A stretch of DNA of 64,000 nt from Paenibacillus brasilensis (GCF_009363115.1 NZ_CP045298.1:5267501-5331500); one strand, 5' to 3'; shown: positions 17,620 through 26,744, numbered from the stretch's first letter. The notes: generated from the letters alone by a model not told the origin. Program-made: numbers and translations.

Positions 17620-20600
17620 TTAAACCTTTTCGACGTTAAAATATTGCGCCTGAGGGTGGCTGAACACCATGGCTGATACAGAAGCCTCCGGTTCCATCAT
17701 AAACCCTTCTGTCAGCTCAACGCCAATGTCCTCAGGTTTTAACAATTGGAACAACGGCCCCTGATCCTCCAGATCCGGACATGCCGGATAACCAAAGGAT
17801 ACCCGTATGCCCTGATATCTGGCTCCATGCCGCTGCTTCATCGTCATATCGGCAGGGTCCGGGAAGCCCCAGCTGTCCCTGATAATATGATGAAGCCGCT
17901 CCGCCAGACCTTCTGCCACTTCGAGCGCTACCGCTTGAACCGCATGAGAGCGTAAATAATCCCCTTGTTCCTTCCACTCGGTAGAGAGCTGCTGTATTCC
18001 GTGGCCGGCAGTCACAACCATAAAGCCTACATAATCCATAACTCCCGACTCTACAGATTTCAGGAAGTCAGCCAAGCACAGATATGGCTCCACCTGCTGA
18101 CGTGGAAACGTAAAGGTATGCAATACCTTACTCACATCCGACGGATCGTAGATCAGGATTTGATCTCCTTGCGATTGCGCCGGGAAGAAGCGATACATGG
18201 CATGGGCCTGAATAATCCCGTCTGTAACTGCTTCAAACATGATGCTATCCACCGTATCCTTGAGCTGAGTCGCTTTGGGATCGCCCTCCGCCAGCAGCTT
18301 CTCAACGTTGCCTCTCAAGCCAAGGTGATGCCCCATCAGCATCTGCATATTTACATAAGGCAAAATGTAATTTAACGGGTAGTTACGCAGTACATGGCGA
18401 TCCGTATCTGGCGGAATATAGACCGGCAAATCCTGTGCAATGTTAGAGCGCACCGCCCGAGTAAGCTTAGGGAGCTGCTTGGTTTCCACGACTGTTGCCG
18501 CTTCAGCCTCTCGTTCAGCCTCCATATCCTCCGCCATTTTTTTGCGGGACTCAGGGTCCATCAGCTTATTGGCAATATCCAAACCATCCATAGCATCCTT
18601 CGCATAGGCTACCAGACCATCGTACTCAGGACGGATACGGTTTTTAGTAAACTTACGTGTCAAAGCAGCTCCGCCAACCATGATTGGAATATCAATATTC
18701 GCATTTTTCAAATCCTGGGCGGTCAGTACCATTTGTTGGGCCGATTTAACAAGCAAGCCTGATAAGCCAATCAAATCCGCCTTTTCTTCGCGGTATGCTT
18801 CAATAATGCGTTCTGGTGGTACTTTTATGCCCAGATTCACGATTTGGTAACCATTGTTGGATAGAATAATCTCCACCAAATTTTTACCAATATCATGGAC
18901 ATCACCTTTAACCGTAGCCAACAAAATCTTTCCTTTTACCGAGGATTCATTTTTCTCCATGAACGGTTCCAAATAGGCTACCGATGCTTTCATCACTTCG
19001 GCGCTTTGCAACACCTCCGCAACAATCAACTCATTGTTGTTGAACAGGCGTCCTACCTCTTCCATCCCTTTCATGAGCGGGCCGTTAATGATTTCCAGCG
19101 AGGAATATTTGGCGAGTGCCTGCTCCAGATCCGGAATCAGTCCCTCCTTGCTTCCCTCCACTACATAAGAAGCCAAGCGTTCTTCGAGCGAAAGATTGGA
19201 TACCTTTTCTTTTTTCTCTACTTTCTTGTTACGGAAAGCTGCCACAAAAGCAGATAAAGTATCGTCATTCGTTCTATAAATCAGATCTTCGGCAAGCTTC
19301 CGCTCATGCTCAGGAATCGATGCATAACGTTCAAGCTTCTCCGTGTTTACAATCGCATAGTCCAGACCTGCCTTGGTGCATTCATACAAATAGACAGAAT
19401 TAAGCACTTCACGGCCCGCTTCCGGCAAACCAAAGGATACGTTACTGATGCCCAGGATGGTATGAACCCCGGGAAGGGCTTCTTTAATGATGCGAATGCC
19501 CTCAATCGTCTCCTTTGCTGAACCAATGTATTGCTCATCACCTGTGCCCACTGGAAATACGAGCGTATCAAAAATGATATCCTCGGCTGCCAGACCGTAA
19601 CGGTTCACCAGCAGGTCATAAGAGCGTTTGGCTACCTCCAGCTTGTCCTCACGCGAAATAGCCTGCCCACGTTCATCAATCGTTCCTACTACAACAGCCG
19701 CGCCGTATTTATGAATAAGCGGGGCCATTTTCTCAAATTTCTCTTCGCCGTCCTCCAAATTAATGGAGTTAATAATTGCCTTACCTTGCGAATATTGCAG
19801 CGCTTTATCAATGACGCCGATATCCGTAGTATCAATTACCAAAGGTACTTTTACCTTGTTTACAACCAACTTCAAAAATGCTTCCATATCCGTCATCTCA
19901 TCGCGGTCCGGGTCCTGTACACAAATATCAATGACATGTGCCCCACTTTTTACCTGAGCACGAGCAATTTCAGATGCCTCTTCATATTTGCCTTCCACGA
20001 TCAAACGCTTGAATTTGCGGGAGCCCAGAACATTCGTTCGCTCACCAACCATATATGGACGATTATCCTGTTCAATATATACAGGCTCAATGCCGGACAC
20101 AGCAGGGGGATGATGACCCACCAGCGGACGCGGCTCAAATTGCGCCATCCGTTCACTCATAACCCGAATATGCTCAGGCGTGGTACCGCAGCATCCCCCT
20201 GCAATATTGAGCCAACCCTTTTCAGCGAATGCAGCCATTTTACGTGCTAATGAATCAGGTGATTCATGGTATTGACCATTTTCGTCGGGCAAGCCGGCAT
20301 TTGGATAACAGCTAATAGCTGCAGAGGACATTTCGGAAAGAGAACGAATATGATCCCGCATAAACTCTGGACCTGTTGCACAATTCAGACCGATCGACAC
20401 CGGATGCAAGTGTTCTAGCGATATACAAAAGGATTCGATATTTTGCCCGGCCAACGTCGTGCCCATAGGCTCAATCGTGCCTGAAATCATTAGTGGAAGT
20501 TCAATACCCGTTTGCTCAAAAGCCTGGCGGATTCCGATGCTTCCCGCTTTGACATTAAGCGTATCCTGTGACGTCTCCAGCAGCAGTGCATCCACGCCGC

Positions 20601-21060
20601 CTTCAATAAGCGCCAAGGCCTGCTCCTGATAGCTCTCAATCAGTTCCGCAAACGTAACACCACCCGTTACAGACAAGGTCTTCGTCGTCGGTCCCATTGC
20701 TCCTACAACAAAACGGGGCTTGTCCGCAGAGTTGAACTTATCCACCGCGTTACGTGCCAGCTTGGCCGCAACCAGATTAATCTCACGGGCACGTTCTGGT
20801 ATATCATAATCCGCCAAAACGACAGATGTAGCTCCAAATGTGTTCGTTTCAATCAGGTCTGCCCCAGCCTCCAAGTATGCTTCATGGATGCCCTGAATAA
20901 CGTCCGGTCTTGTTAAGACCAGCATCTCGTTGCAGCCCTCCAGCTCTTCCCCACCAAAATCATCGGGGGAAAGGTCCTCCTGCTGAATCATCGTGCCCAT
21001 AGCTCCGTCAAGAAGAAGTATTCGTTGTTGTAACGCTTCCTGCAAGCTAATTTTGTCCAA
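17620..21060 (-). CDS. metH: Cobalamin-dependent methionine synthase
   Basis: 1146 residues with all four modules. Residues 1-310 bind homocysteine (zinc cysteines in GLNCATGPEFM and AGGCCGTTPEHI). Residues about 340-620 bind methyltetrahydrofolate (GERTNVLGSRKF, INSINLEDGEE). Residues about 640-880 bind B12 (KGDVHDIGKN with the cobalt-ligating histidine, then GLSGLLVKS). The C-terminus is the reactivation domain (RVSFGYPACPDLEDQ). It makes methionine from homocysteine in the cytosol. No SAM or B12 riboswitch was recognised in the 280 bases upstream. Confidence 0.95.
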   Translation of the reverse strand: MDKISLQEALQQRILLLDGAMGTMIQQEDLSPDDFGGEELEGCNEMLVLTRPDVIQGIHEAYLEAGADLIETNTFGATSVVLADYDIPERAREINLVAAKLARNAVDKFNSADKPRFVVGAMGPTTKTLSVTGGVTFAELIESYQEQALALIEGGVDALLLETSQDTLNVKAGSIGIRQAFEQTGIELPLMISGTIEPMGTTLAGQNIESFCISLEHLHPVSIGLNCATGPEFMRDHIRSLSEMSSAAISCYPNAGLPDENGQYHESPDSLARKMAAFAEKGWLNIAGGCCGTTPEHIRVMSERMAQFEPRPLVGHHPPAVSGIEPVYIEQDNRPYMVGERTNVLGSRKFKRLIVEGKYEEASEIARAQVKSGAHVIDICVQDPDRDEMTDMEAFLKLVVNKVKVPLVIDTTDIGVIDKALQYSQGKAIINSINLEDGEEKFEKMAPLIHKYGAAVVVGTIDERGQAISREDKLEVAKRSYDLLVNRYGLAAEDIIFDTLVFPVGTGDEQYIGSAKETIEGIRIIKEALPGVHTILGISNVSFGLPEAGREVLNSVYLYECTKAGLDYAIVNTEKLERYASIPEHERKLAEDLIYRTNDDTLSAFVAAFRNKKVEKKEKVSNLSLEERLASYVVEGSKEGLIPDLEQALAKYSSLEIINGPLMKGMEEVGRLFNNNELIVAEVLQSAEVMKASVAYLEPFMEKNESSVKGKILLATVKGDVHDIGKNLVEIILSNNGYQIVNLGIKVPPERIIEAYREEKADLIGLSGLLVKSAQQMVLTAQDLKNANIDIPIMVGGAALTRKFTKNRIRPEYDGLVAYAKDAMDGLDIANKLMDPESRKKMAEDMEAEREAEAATVVETKQLPKLTRAVRSNIAQDLPVYIPPDTDRHVLRNYPLNYILPYVNMQMLMGHHLGLRGNVEKLLAEGDPKATQLKDTVDSIMFEAVTDGIIQAHAMYRFFPAQSQGDQILIYDPSDVSKVLHTFTFPRQQVEPYLCLADFLKSVESGVMDYVGFMVVTAGHGIQQLSTEWKEQGDYLRSHAVQAVALEVAEGLAERLHHIIRDSWGFPDPADMTMKQRHGARYQGIRVSFGYPACPDLEDQGPLFQLLKPEDIGVELTEGFMMEPEASVSAMVFSHPQAQYFNVEKV

Positions 21061-21340
21061 AATCTCTTCCCCCCCGCAAAACGTTAAATCCTAGTTTAGC
21101 AGAAACCGTATCATTTAGATAGATTGGAGTAAAGACATACGTTTTATACAGCCTGCTCTTTGCAATAGCTGCTCTTGTAAATCTATTTTATAATTTGAAG
21201 TATTAAAAAGAATACTTAATTGCGTATTTTTTTAGCTAGGTCATGTTTAGCATAAATGTTGTAATCCTGTATTGTGCAACGATTCAAGACATGATATCCT
21301 GAATACAACATTAAACCAAGTGGAAAAGAGGGATAAACTC

Positions 21341-21883
21341 ATGGCTGAAATCTTAATTCGCAATACCAATGAACGAATTAGCGGTGAAGATCAGGTTCGT
21401 GAATTTTTGGAAAGCCACGAAGTATTATATGAACATTGGGATGTTTCCAAGCTGACCGGGGAACTGCAAGAAAATTTTTTACTGACAGATGAGCAAAAAG
21501 CCGCTGTTCTCAAAACCTTTGATCCTGAAATCAAGGATTTGGCTGCCCGCCGCGGATATAAAATATGGGACGTTATCACCTTATCCGAAGCAACACCGAA
21601 TCTGGACGAGCTTCTAGCCAAATTTGAGCAAATTCACACCCATACCGAGGATGAAATCCGTGCGATCGTGGCTGGTAAAGGTATTTTTATCATTAAAGGT
21701 CCTGAAGAGATTGGCTATTTCAATGTAGAGCTTTCACCAGGGGACGTTATTTCCGTACCTGAAAATATCCCTCATTTCTTCACCTTAATGGAAAATCAGA
21801 AGATCGTCGCCATCCGCTTGTTCATCGAAGAAAATGGGTGGATTGCCGAACCTTTTGAAGATCCATCATTTATTAAAGCATAA
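21341..21883 (+). CDS. mtnD: Acireductone dioxygenase
   Basis: 180 residues from ATG 21341 with GAGGGA eight bases upstream; the frame can be read 69 bases further back but lacks a ribosome site. The cupin metal site IHTHTEDEIRAIV supplies His-x-His and Glu, and VPENIPHFFTL the last histidine. In the methionine salvage pathway it oxidises the acireductone to the keto acid of methionine. It is divergent from metH, so two methionine genes share one intergenic region. The rest of the salvage pathway is not here. Confidence 0.92.
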   Translation: MAEILIRNTNERISGEDQVREFLESHEVLYEHWDVSKLTGELQENFLLTDEQKAAVLKTFDPEIKDLAARRGYKIWDVITLSEATPNLDELLAKFEQIHTHTEDEIRAIVAGKGIFIIKGPEEIGYFNVELSPGDVISVPENIPHFFTLMENQKIVAIRLFIEENGWIAEPFEDPSFIKA

Positions 21884-21911
21884 CGCGAAATTATCCTACC
21901 TGAGATAAAGC

Positions 21912-21955
21912 AACTCCCTCTGCTCAGAGTATACTGAGCAGAGGGAGTTTTTTTA
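21912..21955 (+). terminator. Terminator of mtnD
   Basis: CTCCCTCTGCTCA and TGAGCAGAGGGAG pair perfectly around a short loop and are followed by seven T. Confidence 0.93.
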
Positions 21956-21988
21956 ATACTTGCTTCTATGGAAAAAGCTATGAATTTC

Positions 21989-22783
21989 TTACTTTAACGA
22001 TTGAATAATACCGTCCAATTCAGTCAAATGCTTGATTTCGAACTTTGGCTTGATCTCTGTGGTATTCGTTTTGGAATTTCGGTTCAACCATACGGAGTGC
22101 ACCCCAGCTGCCAAAGCTCCTTGAATATCAGTTGTCAGCTTGTCTCCTACCATTAAAGCATGTTCAGGCTTGATACCAAGAAGCCCTAAAGCATGCTGAA
22201 ATATAGACGGATCAGGCTTTCCTTTTCCAAACGAACCTGAAATGACAACATGATCAAAAAAAGGAGCTAATTGAGGTACTCCATTCAATTTTTCCTGTTG
22301 TAAATCAGGGGAGCCGTTTGTCAACAATAATAGCTTGTAATCTCCTTTTAAATGCTCCAGAATTTCAAATGTTTCTTCATATACATGGGGACGTGCCCGT
22401 CTTTCCGCAGCAAATTGGGTGGCCAGCTTTTGTGCAAGCCCCTCATTATCTATCCCCAGTTGCTGAAGACCTCTGCGCCATGACTCCTTGCGATAAACAG
22501 GAGCCAGCTGTTCCAACTGACGGAACTCAGGCTGTTCACCTGCCGTAAAATTCGCCCATAACCCTTCAAACGGATTAATGCCGATCATCTGAGTAAAACT
22601 AAAGGTCTCATAAGATTCATACAAAGCACGTGCTTCCTTGCGGACTGCTTCCTCCAAAGCCTTCGGATCAACGCCTGCTTCCTGGGAGCCCGCTTGGCAT
22701 GCTGCGTCAAATGCCTCTTCTACACTACGTTCATCCCACAAAAGCGTATCATCAAGATCAAACATTACCGCCTGAATTGCCAT
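21989..22783 (-). CDS. YjjG-like HAD-superfamily hydrolase
   Basis: About 264 residues from MAIQAVMFDLDDTLLWDE; an upstream TTG frame adds 21 residues that look non-coding. Motifs are MFDLDDTL, LLLTNGSPDLQQEK, the lysine in FGKGKPDPSIF and MVGDKLTTDIQGA. Family members hydrolyse nucleotide or sugar phosphates in the cytosol. It converges on mtnD. Physiological substrate not predictable. Confidence 0.85.
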   Translation of the reverse strand: MAIQAVMFDLDDTLLWDERSVEEAFDAACQAGSQEAGVDPKALEEAVRKEARALYESYETFSFTQMIGINPFEGLWANFTAGEQPEFRQLEQLAPVYRKESWRRGLQQLGIDNEGLAQKLATQFAAERRARPHVYEETFEILEHLKGDYKLLLLTNGSPDLQQEKLNGVPQLAPFFDHVVISGSFGKGKPDPSIFQHALGLLGIKPEHALMVGDKLTTDIQGALAAGVHSVWLNRNSKTNTTEIKPKFEIKHLTELDGIIQSLK

Positions 22784-22873
22784 CTGAATTATCCACTCTC
22801 TTTCCACGTTATATGTACACCTGTTCTGCGTAGTTACGTCGCACAAGCATTCCGATATGATGTCCCCATATTA

Positions 22874-22918
22874 AGCAAGTAGCCGCAATGTGTTATATGA
22901 AATAACATCATGCGGCCT
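22874..22918 (-). terminator. Inverted repeat after the 169-residue membrane gene
   Basis: GCCGCAATGTGTTAT and ATAACATCATGCGGC form a long stem with small bulges. There is no good T run on the minus strand, so it may be a terminator of a weak kind or another structured element. Confidence 0.4.
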
Positions 22919-22945
22919 TACATACAGAGCTACAGGTGATATCTG

Positions 22946-23455
22946 TTATTTCTTCTCAACCTGCACCTGATTGGATAGCGCAAACTTCTCAAGTCGCTCT
23001 GCAATGGCATCCGTGTCATAGCGACCCAATGTTTTTGTTAAAATAAAGTTTCCGCCCTTACCTTTTCTTTCAATCGTTACGTAGCCCTTTTCAATCTTAA
23101 TGGCTTTCATATCCTCTGCCGTCATGGGACGTTCTCTGCCGCCTTTTAGCATATACAGCGAATTCTTCCCGACCTTCAAATAAGGACGACGGATGAAAAA
23201 GATAACAGCCAGCATCAAGTACAAGCCGAATATAAGCCAGTCCATACCTCTCATACTGGTTTTGGTCAAAAAGTAACTCATGAGCATGTATAATACGGCA
23301 AGGCCAGCCAGCATGATAGGCGCAGTAATATTACGGCCACGGAAAATGTCCATTGCAGAACCTGTACCGTTAATGGTTTGCATGCCTTGTTTTTTGCGCG
23401 TTTTGTTTAAATGCGCTGTGTTTTTGCGTACTTTTCTTTCAAATGATCGGGCCAT
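22946..23455 (-). CDS. Two-helix membrane protein of unknown function
   Basis: 169 residues: a basic N-terminus (SFERKVRKNTAHLNKTRKKQG), two adjacent membrane helices (residues about 42-63 and 72-88), then a soluble domain of about 75 residues (YVTIERKGKGGNFILTKTL). The layout resembles small PH-like-domain membrane proteins of Bacillales. It stands alone between an inverted repeat and the ynzC gene. No motif allows a role to be named. Confidence 0.7.
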   Translation of the reverse strand: MARSFERKVRKNTAHLNKTRKKQGMQTINGTGSAMDIFRGRNITAPIMLAGLAVLYMLMSYFLTKTSMRGMDWLIFGLYLMLAVIFFIRRPYLKVGKNSLYMLKGGRERPMTAEDMKAIKIEKGYVTIERKGKGGNFILTKTLGRYDTDAIAERLEKFALSNQVQVEKK

Positions 23456-23585
23456 CTCTCAATTCCCTTCCCAATTATATTGCACAATACTATAAAACGA
23501 TTGCCTAAAAGCTAATCTATATAGATATCGAGAAAGATATCTAAAACAAAAGGCAAATTATGCAGGTTAAGTCGCTTGAGCGACA

Positions 23586-23792
23586 TTAATGCTTCGGCCC
23601 GCCATTTCCTTTCGAGGTATCATCGTCCACGAATTCAATCGTTTCAAGCTGTTGCCGGAAATTACGGCGAATGTTACCTAAATAAATTTCCCGAAGATTG
23701 GCACGCTCTGTAGTTTCTTCTTCCGTTAATCCCTCGGATTTTGCTTTGCGCGCTAATTCGTTAATTCGCTGTACCAAGCTGTCTATATCCAA
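23586..23792 (-). CDS. ynzC: YnzC-family (DUF896) SOS-cluster protein
   Basis: 68 residues from a TTG at 23790-23792, nine bases after GGAGG. The body LVQRINELARKAKSEGLTEEE followed by LREIYLGNIRRNFRQQL is the two-helix DUF896 signature. In Bacillus subtilis ynzC lies downstream of yneA in the LexA-controlled cluster, and the same order is seen here without the resolvase gene yneB. Its molecular role is not known. Confidence 0.88.
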   Translation of the reverse strand: MDIDSLVQRINELARKAKSEGLTEEETTERANLREIYLGNIRRNFRQQLETIEFVDDDTSKGNGGPKH

Positions 23793-23840
23793 ATTGTGTC
23801 CCCTCCATAAATGCAAAGATATAATACACTTTGACATGTA

Positions 23841-23885
23841 GAAAAGAGCTTGTCAAGGTTCCCACATCACGCCTTTGACAAGCTC
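23841..23885 (-). terminator. Hairpin between yneA and ynzC
   Basis: GAGCTTGTCAA-GG and CC-TTTGACAAGCTC form a strong stem followed by TTTTCT on the minus strand. It would end most yneA transcripts before ynzC. Confidence 0.8.
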
Positions 23886-23899
23886 TAAAGGTGTATAGA

Positions 23900-24283
23900 T
23901 CAGAAGTGCGGAAGCTTAAGCACCTGACCTGCCTGCACTCCCCGATCTTCCAGTCCATTAATCCGCACAATTCCTTCTATGTATACCCGTGTATCCATTC
24001 GTTCCGGTTTATGTTTGACTGCAATTTGCCATAAGGTATCTCCAGGTTGTACCGTCAGCTTAGTTACCTCTATCTTTGAAACTGAAGGTGCTGCGAAAAC
24101 TGTCAGTACGCCCGCACCTGCAATCCAAACAACAATCACTAGAATAAGAAGCTTGAGTAAGAGAGTATTGGTAATCATCTGTGCAGTCATCATTGCAAAT
24201 CCTTTGCTCCCTTTCTTTTGAGTCTCCTGCATCTTATCTAAATTCATCGAAAAAATACTTTGGTATGTGCTATATCTCGTCAT
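23900..24283 (-). CDS. yneA: YneA-like LysM cell-division inhibitor of the SOS response
   Basis: 127 residues from ATG 24281-24283, eight bases after GGAGG; a frame start at 24322 would lack this site. One membrane helix (VIVVWIAGAGVLTVFAA) is followed by a LysM wall-binding domain (KLTVQPGDTLWQIAVKHKPE to VQAGQVLKLP). In Bacillus YneA is an SOS-induced exported protein that delays division after DNA damage. The divergence from lexA and the LexA boxes in between support the same role. Confidence 0.82.
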   Translation of the reverse strand: MTRYSTYQSIFSMNLDKMQETQKKGSKGFAMMTAQMITNTLLLKLLILVIVVWIAGAGVLTVFAAPSVSKIEVTKLTVQPGDTLWQIAVKHKPERMDTRVYIEGIVRINGLEDRGVQAGQVLKLPHF

Positions 24284-24331
24284 TGGCCGGTCCTCCAAAC
24301 GTTTGTTCTTATGTTTTTTCACAATATAACA

Positions 24332-24345
24332 CGAACATTTGTTTT
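24332..24345. promoter_or_regulatory. LexA box 1
   Basis: CGAACATTTGTTTT matches the Gram-positive consensus CGAACRNRYGTTYC at most positions. It lies upstream of yneA. Confidence 0.75.
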
Positions 24346-24359
24346 GTTCAATAGAAAAG

Positions 24360-24373
24360 AGAACAAAAGTTCG
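24360..24373. promoter_or_regulatory. LexA box 2
   Basis: AGAACAAAAGTTCG keeps both GAAC and GTTC half-sites with the correct four-base gap. Confidence 0.8.
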
Positions 24374-24396
24374 TGAATATTTTTTAGGGATTATTT

Positions 24397-24410
24397 AGAA
24401 CTTACGTTTG
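24397..24410. promoter_or_regulatory. LexA box 3, weaker
   Basis: AGAACTTACGTTTG has one good half-site and an imperfect second one. Confidence 0.55.
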
Positions 24411-24412
24411 TA

Positions 24413-24426
24413 CGAACGGAGGTTCT
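24413..24426. promoter_or_regulatory. LexA box 4
   Basis: CGAACGGAGGTTCT overlaps the likely -10 region of lexA and matches the consensus except at two positions. It would give autoregulation. Confidence 0.7.
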
Positions 24427-24470
24427 ATGCTATAATTTTCCCAAACGTTACTAAATGGGGTTGATACGGT

Positions 24471-25097
24471 ATGTCTAAGATTTCGAGCCGCCAGCAGGCC
24501 ATTCTTGAATTTATCCGCAATGAAGTGCGTCTAAAGGGCTATCCCCCTTCTGTACGCGAAATAGGCGAGGCGGTCGGACTAGCCTCCAGCTCTACGGTTC
24601 ACGGTCATTTGGATCGTTTAGAGAAAAAAGGACTTATCCGCCGCGATCCAACGAAACCACGGGCCATTGAGTTACTTGGTCAAGACGAGGCGGATAACAG
24701 CAACTTGATTAATTATTCCATTAGTCGTGTTCCTGTTGTTGGCAAAGTAACTGCCGGTCTTCCTATTACGGCGACAGAAAATATTGAAGATTACTTTCCT
24801 CTTCCCCAACATTTCGTTGGTGAGGATAAAATATTCATGTTATCTGTTGTAGGCGAAAGTATGATTGAAGCTGGTATTGCTAACGGTGACTATGTAATTG
24901 TACGTCAGCAACAGACTGCCGATAACGGTGACATTGTTGTAGCCATGACAGATGAAGATGAGGCAACAGTTAAAACCTTCTACAAAGAAAAAGACCATAT
25001 CCGGCTTCAACCGGAAAATCCAGCCTTTGAACCACTTCGCCTGACACACGTCAGCATTTTGGGCAAGGTTGTAGGACTCTTCCGGGACTTCCACTGA
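24471..25097 (+). CDS. lexA: LexA repressor
   Basis: 208 residues. The N-terminal winged helix reads SSRQQAILEFIRNEV to STVHGHLDRLEKKGLI. The self-cleavage site is the Ala-Gly of VTAGLPI near residue 92. The catalytic serine is in VVGESMIEAGI and the lysine in DEATVKTFY. It represses SOS genes until RecA filaments trigger cleavage. Four candidate operators lie in the shared region with yneA. Confidence 0.96.
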   Translation: MSKISSRQQAILEFIRNEVRLKGYPPSVREIGEAVGLASSSTVHGHLDRLEKKGLIRRDPTKPRAIELLGQDEADNSNLINYSISRVPVVGKVTAGLPITATENIEDYFPLPQHFVGEDKIFMLSVVGESMIEAGIANGDYVIVRQQQTADNGDIVVAMTDEDEATVKTFYKEKDHIRLQPENPAFEPLRLTHVSILGKVVGLFRDFH

Positions 25098-25137
25098 CTT
25101 TTCGCTCTTTCTTCCCCGTTATTCTATCCACTACCTC

Positions 25138-25170
25138 AAAAACCGGCTGCCTAGGGCAAGCCGGTTTTGT
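25138..25170 (+). terminator. Terminator of lexA
   Basis: AAAACCGGCT and AGCCGGTTTT pair around CCTAGGGC, with T-rich sequence after the stem. Confidence 0.85.
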
Positions 25171-25386
25171 ATTGATTTTATGTTCATATATGTAACTAAG
25201 GCTATTCTTCCCTTTTCCGCATGCCATTGGGTTAAACTATTTTATCTGCTATACGTTTTGTCATAAATCTTAGATCTTAGAAGCATAGGTATTAGCTTCT
25301 TTTTGCTTTTAATAGATTTATGCTCATACATTACTAGCGCTATTGACATATGTATAAAGAAGACCTAAGCAAAGGAGATATGCCAG

Positions 25387-25548
25387 ATGATCAAAAACAA
25401 AGTCAAAACGTATAGGCATCGCATCGGAAAAAACAAATATCTGGTCGTTAAAGTCTTCCAGGCCGCAGCTGCTAAAGCAAGAAGCGGGAATGCCTTGGCA
25501 ACCAATGCATTGAATATCAAAATTTCCAAACGCAAACGTAAGCATTAA
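25387..25548 (+). CDS. Small basic protein of 53 residues
   Basis: Starts at ATG 25387, nine bases after AAAGGAG. The sequence is very rich in Lys and Arg at both ends (start MIKNKVKTYRHR, end ISKRKRKH) with an alanine-rich centre containing RSGNALATN. I do not recognise the family. The neighbouring 47-residue gene carries the related RARGNALAVN, so the two are probably paralogues. High charge suggests binding to nucleic acid, which is inference only. A terminator follows the pair. Confidence 0.68.
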   Translation: MIKNKVKTYRHRIGKNKYLVVKVFQAAAAKARSGNALATNALNIKISKRKRKH

Positions 25549-25595
25549 AACAGCTAAGATTCAACCGTACCTTCATTATATTGAAGGGAGGTGAT

Positions 25596-25739
25596 ATGAT
25601 GAGCAGAAGAAATTGTAAGCGCGACTTAAGAAGAAGAAGATTAAACATCCGTTCCAATCAAAGAGCCAATGCACGGGCAAGAGGTAATGCGCTGGCTGTT
25701 AATCTGTTTAGCGTAAATGATAGACAACGCAGACGCTAA
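25596..25739 (+). CDS. Small arginine-rich protein of 47 residues
   Basis: Starts at ATG 25596 (second ATG adjacent) with GGGAGGTGA ideally placed. More than a quarter of the residues are arginine, with clusters RRNCKR, LRRRRL and RQRRR. It shares the GNALA-x-N core with the preceding 53-residue protein. Low-complexity basic character and the excellent ribosome site argue for a real, highly expressed small gene. Function unknown; spore-core or nucleoid binding are possibilities. Confidence 0.7.
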   Translation: MMSRRNCKRDLRRRRLNIRSNQRANARARGNALAVNLFSVNDRQRRR

Positions 25740-25755
25740 TAGTCATTGTTCAGTA

Positions 25756-25787
25756 AAAAGCGGGAAGAATTCTTCCTGCTTTTTTTG
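25756..25787 (+). terminator. Terminator of the small basic gene pair
   Basis: AGCGGGAAG and CTTCCTGCT form a stem around AATT, followed by seven T. Confidence 0.85.
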
Positions 25788-26085
25788 TGTCACCCTCTCT
25801 ACTCTGCCACAGGCTTCCTCATGCTACTGTTCAAATATATCGTGCTTGCTCGAAAAGAAATCCCTCAACGCTCAGAGCGCCAAAGGATTCCATATCTCGG
25901 TATAATTTCATATGACCGCGTTCCATTTTCTCCTTCCCTGCTAAAAAGGAGACCAGGACATGGGCTAATATTGTCCGGAGGATGACTACTTAAAGTTCCG
26001 TATTAAAATAGCCAGTACTACTCAATCCGAACATGTAGCTTAAAGTAACTTAGTGGCTAGGCTTCTCTTTCCATCATACATATAA
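25788..26085. other. Intergenic stretch, no gene seen
   Basis: About 300 bases between the small-protein terminator and the agrD-like gene. Frames present lack ribosome sites. Confidence 0.5.
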
Positions 26086-26217
26086 TTAGTTCTTTTCTTT
26101 TTTTCTCAACTCTGCAGGCACTGGCTTAGCGCCGAAAATAGTTTTTTCCTTTTTTGTTGATTCATTAGCATATTTACCCAATTTTACATTTAAGAATCTC
26201 GCCAATTTCATATCCAT
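26086..26217 (-). CDS. AgrD-like peptide precursor, locus 1
   Basis: 43 residues from ATG 26217, nine bases after GGAGG and overlapping the agrB stop by ten bases. It has the AgrD plan: an amphipathic N-terminus (MDMKLARFLNVKLGKYA), a short centre, and the conserved acidic-type tail core KPVPAEL, like the PEVPAEL of other AgrD proteins. Unusually no cysteine or serine stands at the ring-closing position before the tail; the nearest residues are KTIFGA. Thr could close a ring, or the product could be linear. Confidence 0.7.
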   Translation of the reverse strand: MDMKLARFLNVKLGKYANESTKKEKTIFGAKPVPAELRKKEKN

Positions 26218-26744
26218 TTACGTTCACCTCCTCTCCATAAAGGTAGGATACTGAAAGATTGTATCGCTAAAGATAAGCATATTATGGGTGATTGTATAAA
26301 AAAATTCAACAAACACATAAAAATGCATATAAGTTTATAATAGCTGTGATTTTTAGTCTTATGAATATAAATAAAATGATTCGGTGCATAAGCAATTAAC
26401 ATCAGTAATGAGCAAACATTAGTAATTAAGATCGCAGATAAACTTAGCGTAATAAAAGGAATGATTATGCATACTATCGTTGTAAAAAAAACACAGAGCG
26501 TAAGGTTGGAAAAGTGAATTCCTCCTGAGAACCTTCTAATTAGCATTAGGCTTCCAAGAGCTAATAATGAACCGAAAAAATGTCCAGTAAGCCATCCTGT
26601 AATTGAGACAAAAAATATCGTTGAGATTTCTGTAAGTTTTATTGCAAGCGCATACTCCATCACCTCTACGCTCGTTGGTCCATCAGGATCAGCTTTCTTT
26701 ATTTCTGCCGCGATACGTCTGGAGAGTGCTTCTAGCATCCTCAT
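26208..26744 (-). CDS. agrB: AgrB-family peptide-processing membrane protease, locus 1
   Basis: 178 residues (first or third Met). The AgrB signature is RRFSGGIHFSN, with the catalytic histidine; the partner cysteine expected 60-70 residues further lies in the NVCSLLML region. Five or six membrane helices follow. AgrB cuts AgrD-type precursors and helps export the mature peptide. It overlaps the upstream membrane gene by more than 50 bases and the peptide gene by ten, so the three are one unit. Confidence 0.88.
   Translation of the reverse strand: MRMLEALSRRIAAEIKKADPDGPTSVEVMEYALAIKLTEISTIFFVSITGWLTGHFFGSLLALGSLMLIRRFSGGIHFSNLTLCVFFTTIVCIIIPFITLSLSAILITNVCSLLMLIAYAPNHFIYIHKTKNHSYYKLICIFMCLLNFFIQSPIICLSLAIQSFSILPLWRGGERKWI

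Noticed and set aside
21061..21271. Possible SAM or cobalamin riboswitch upstream of metH
   Set aside because: None of the conserved core boxes could be found.
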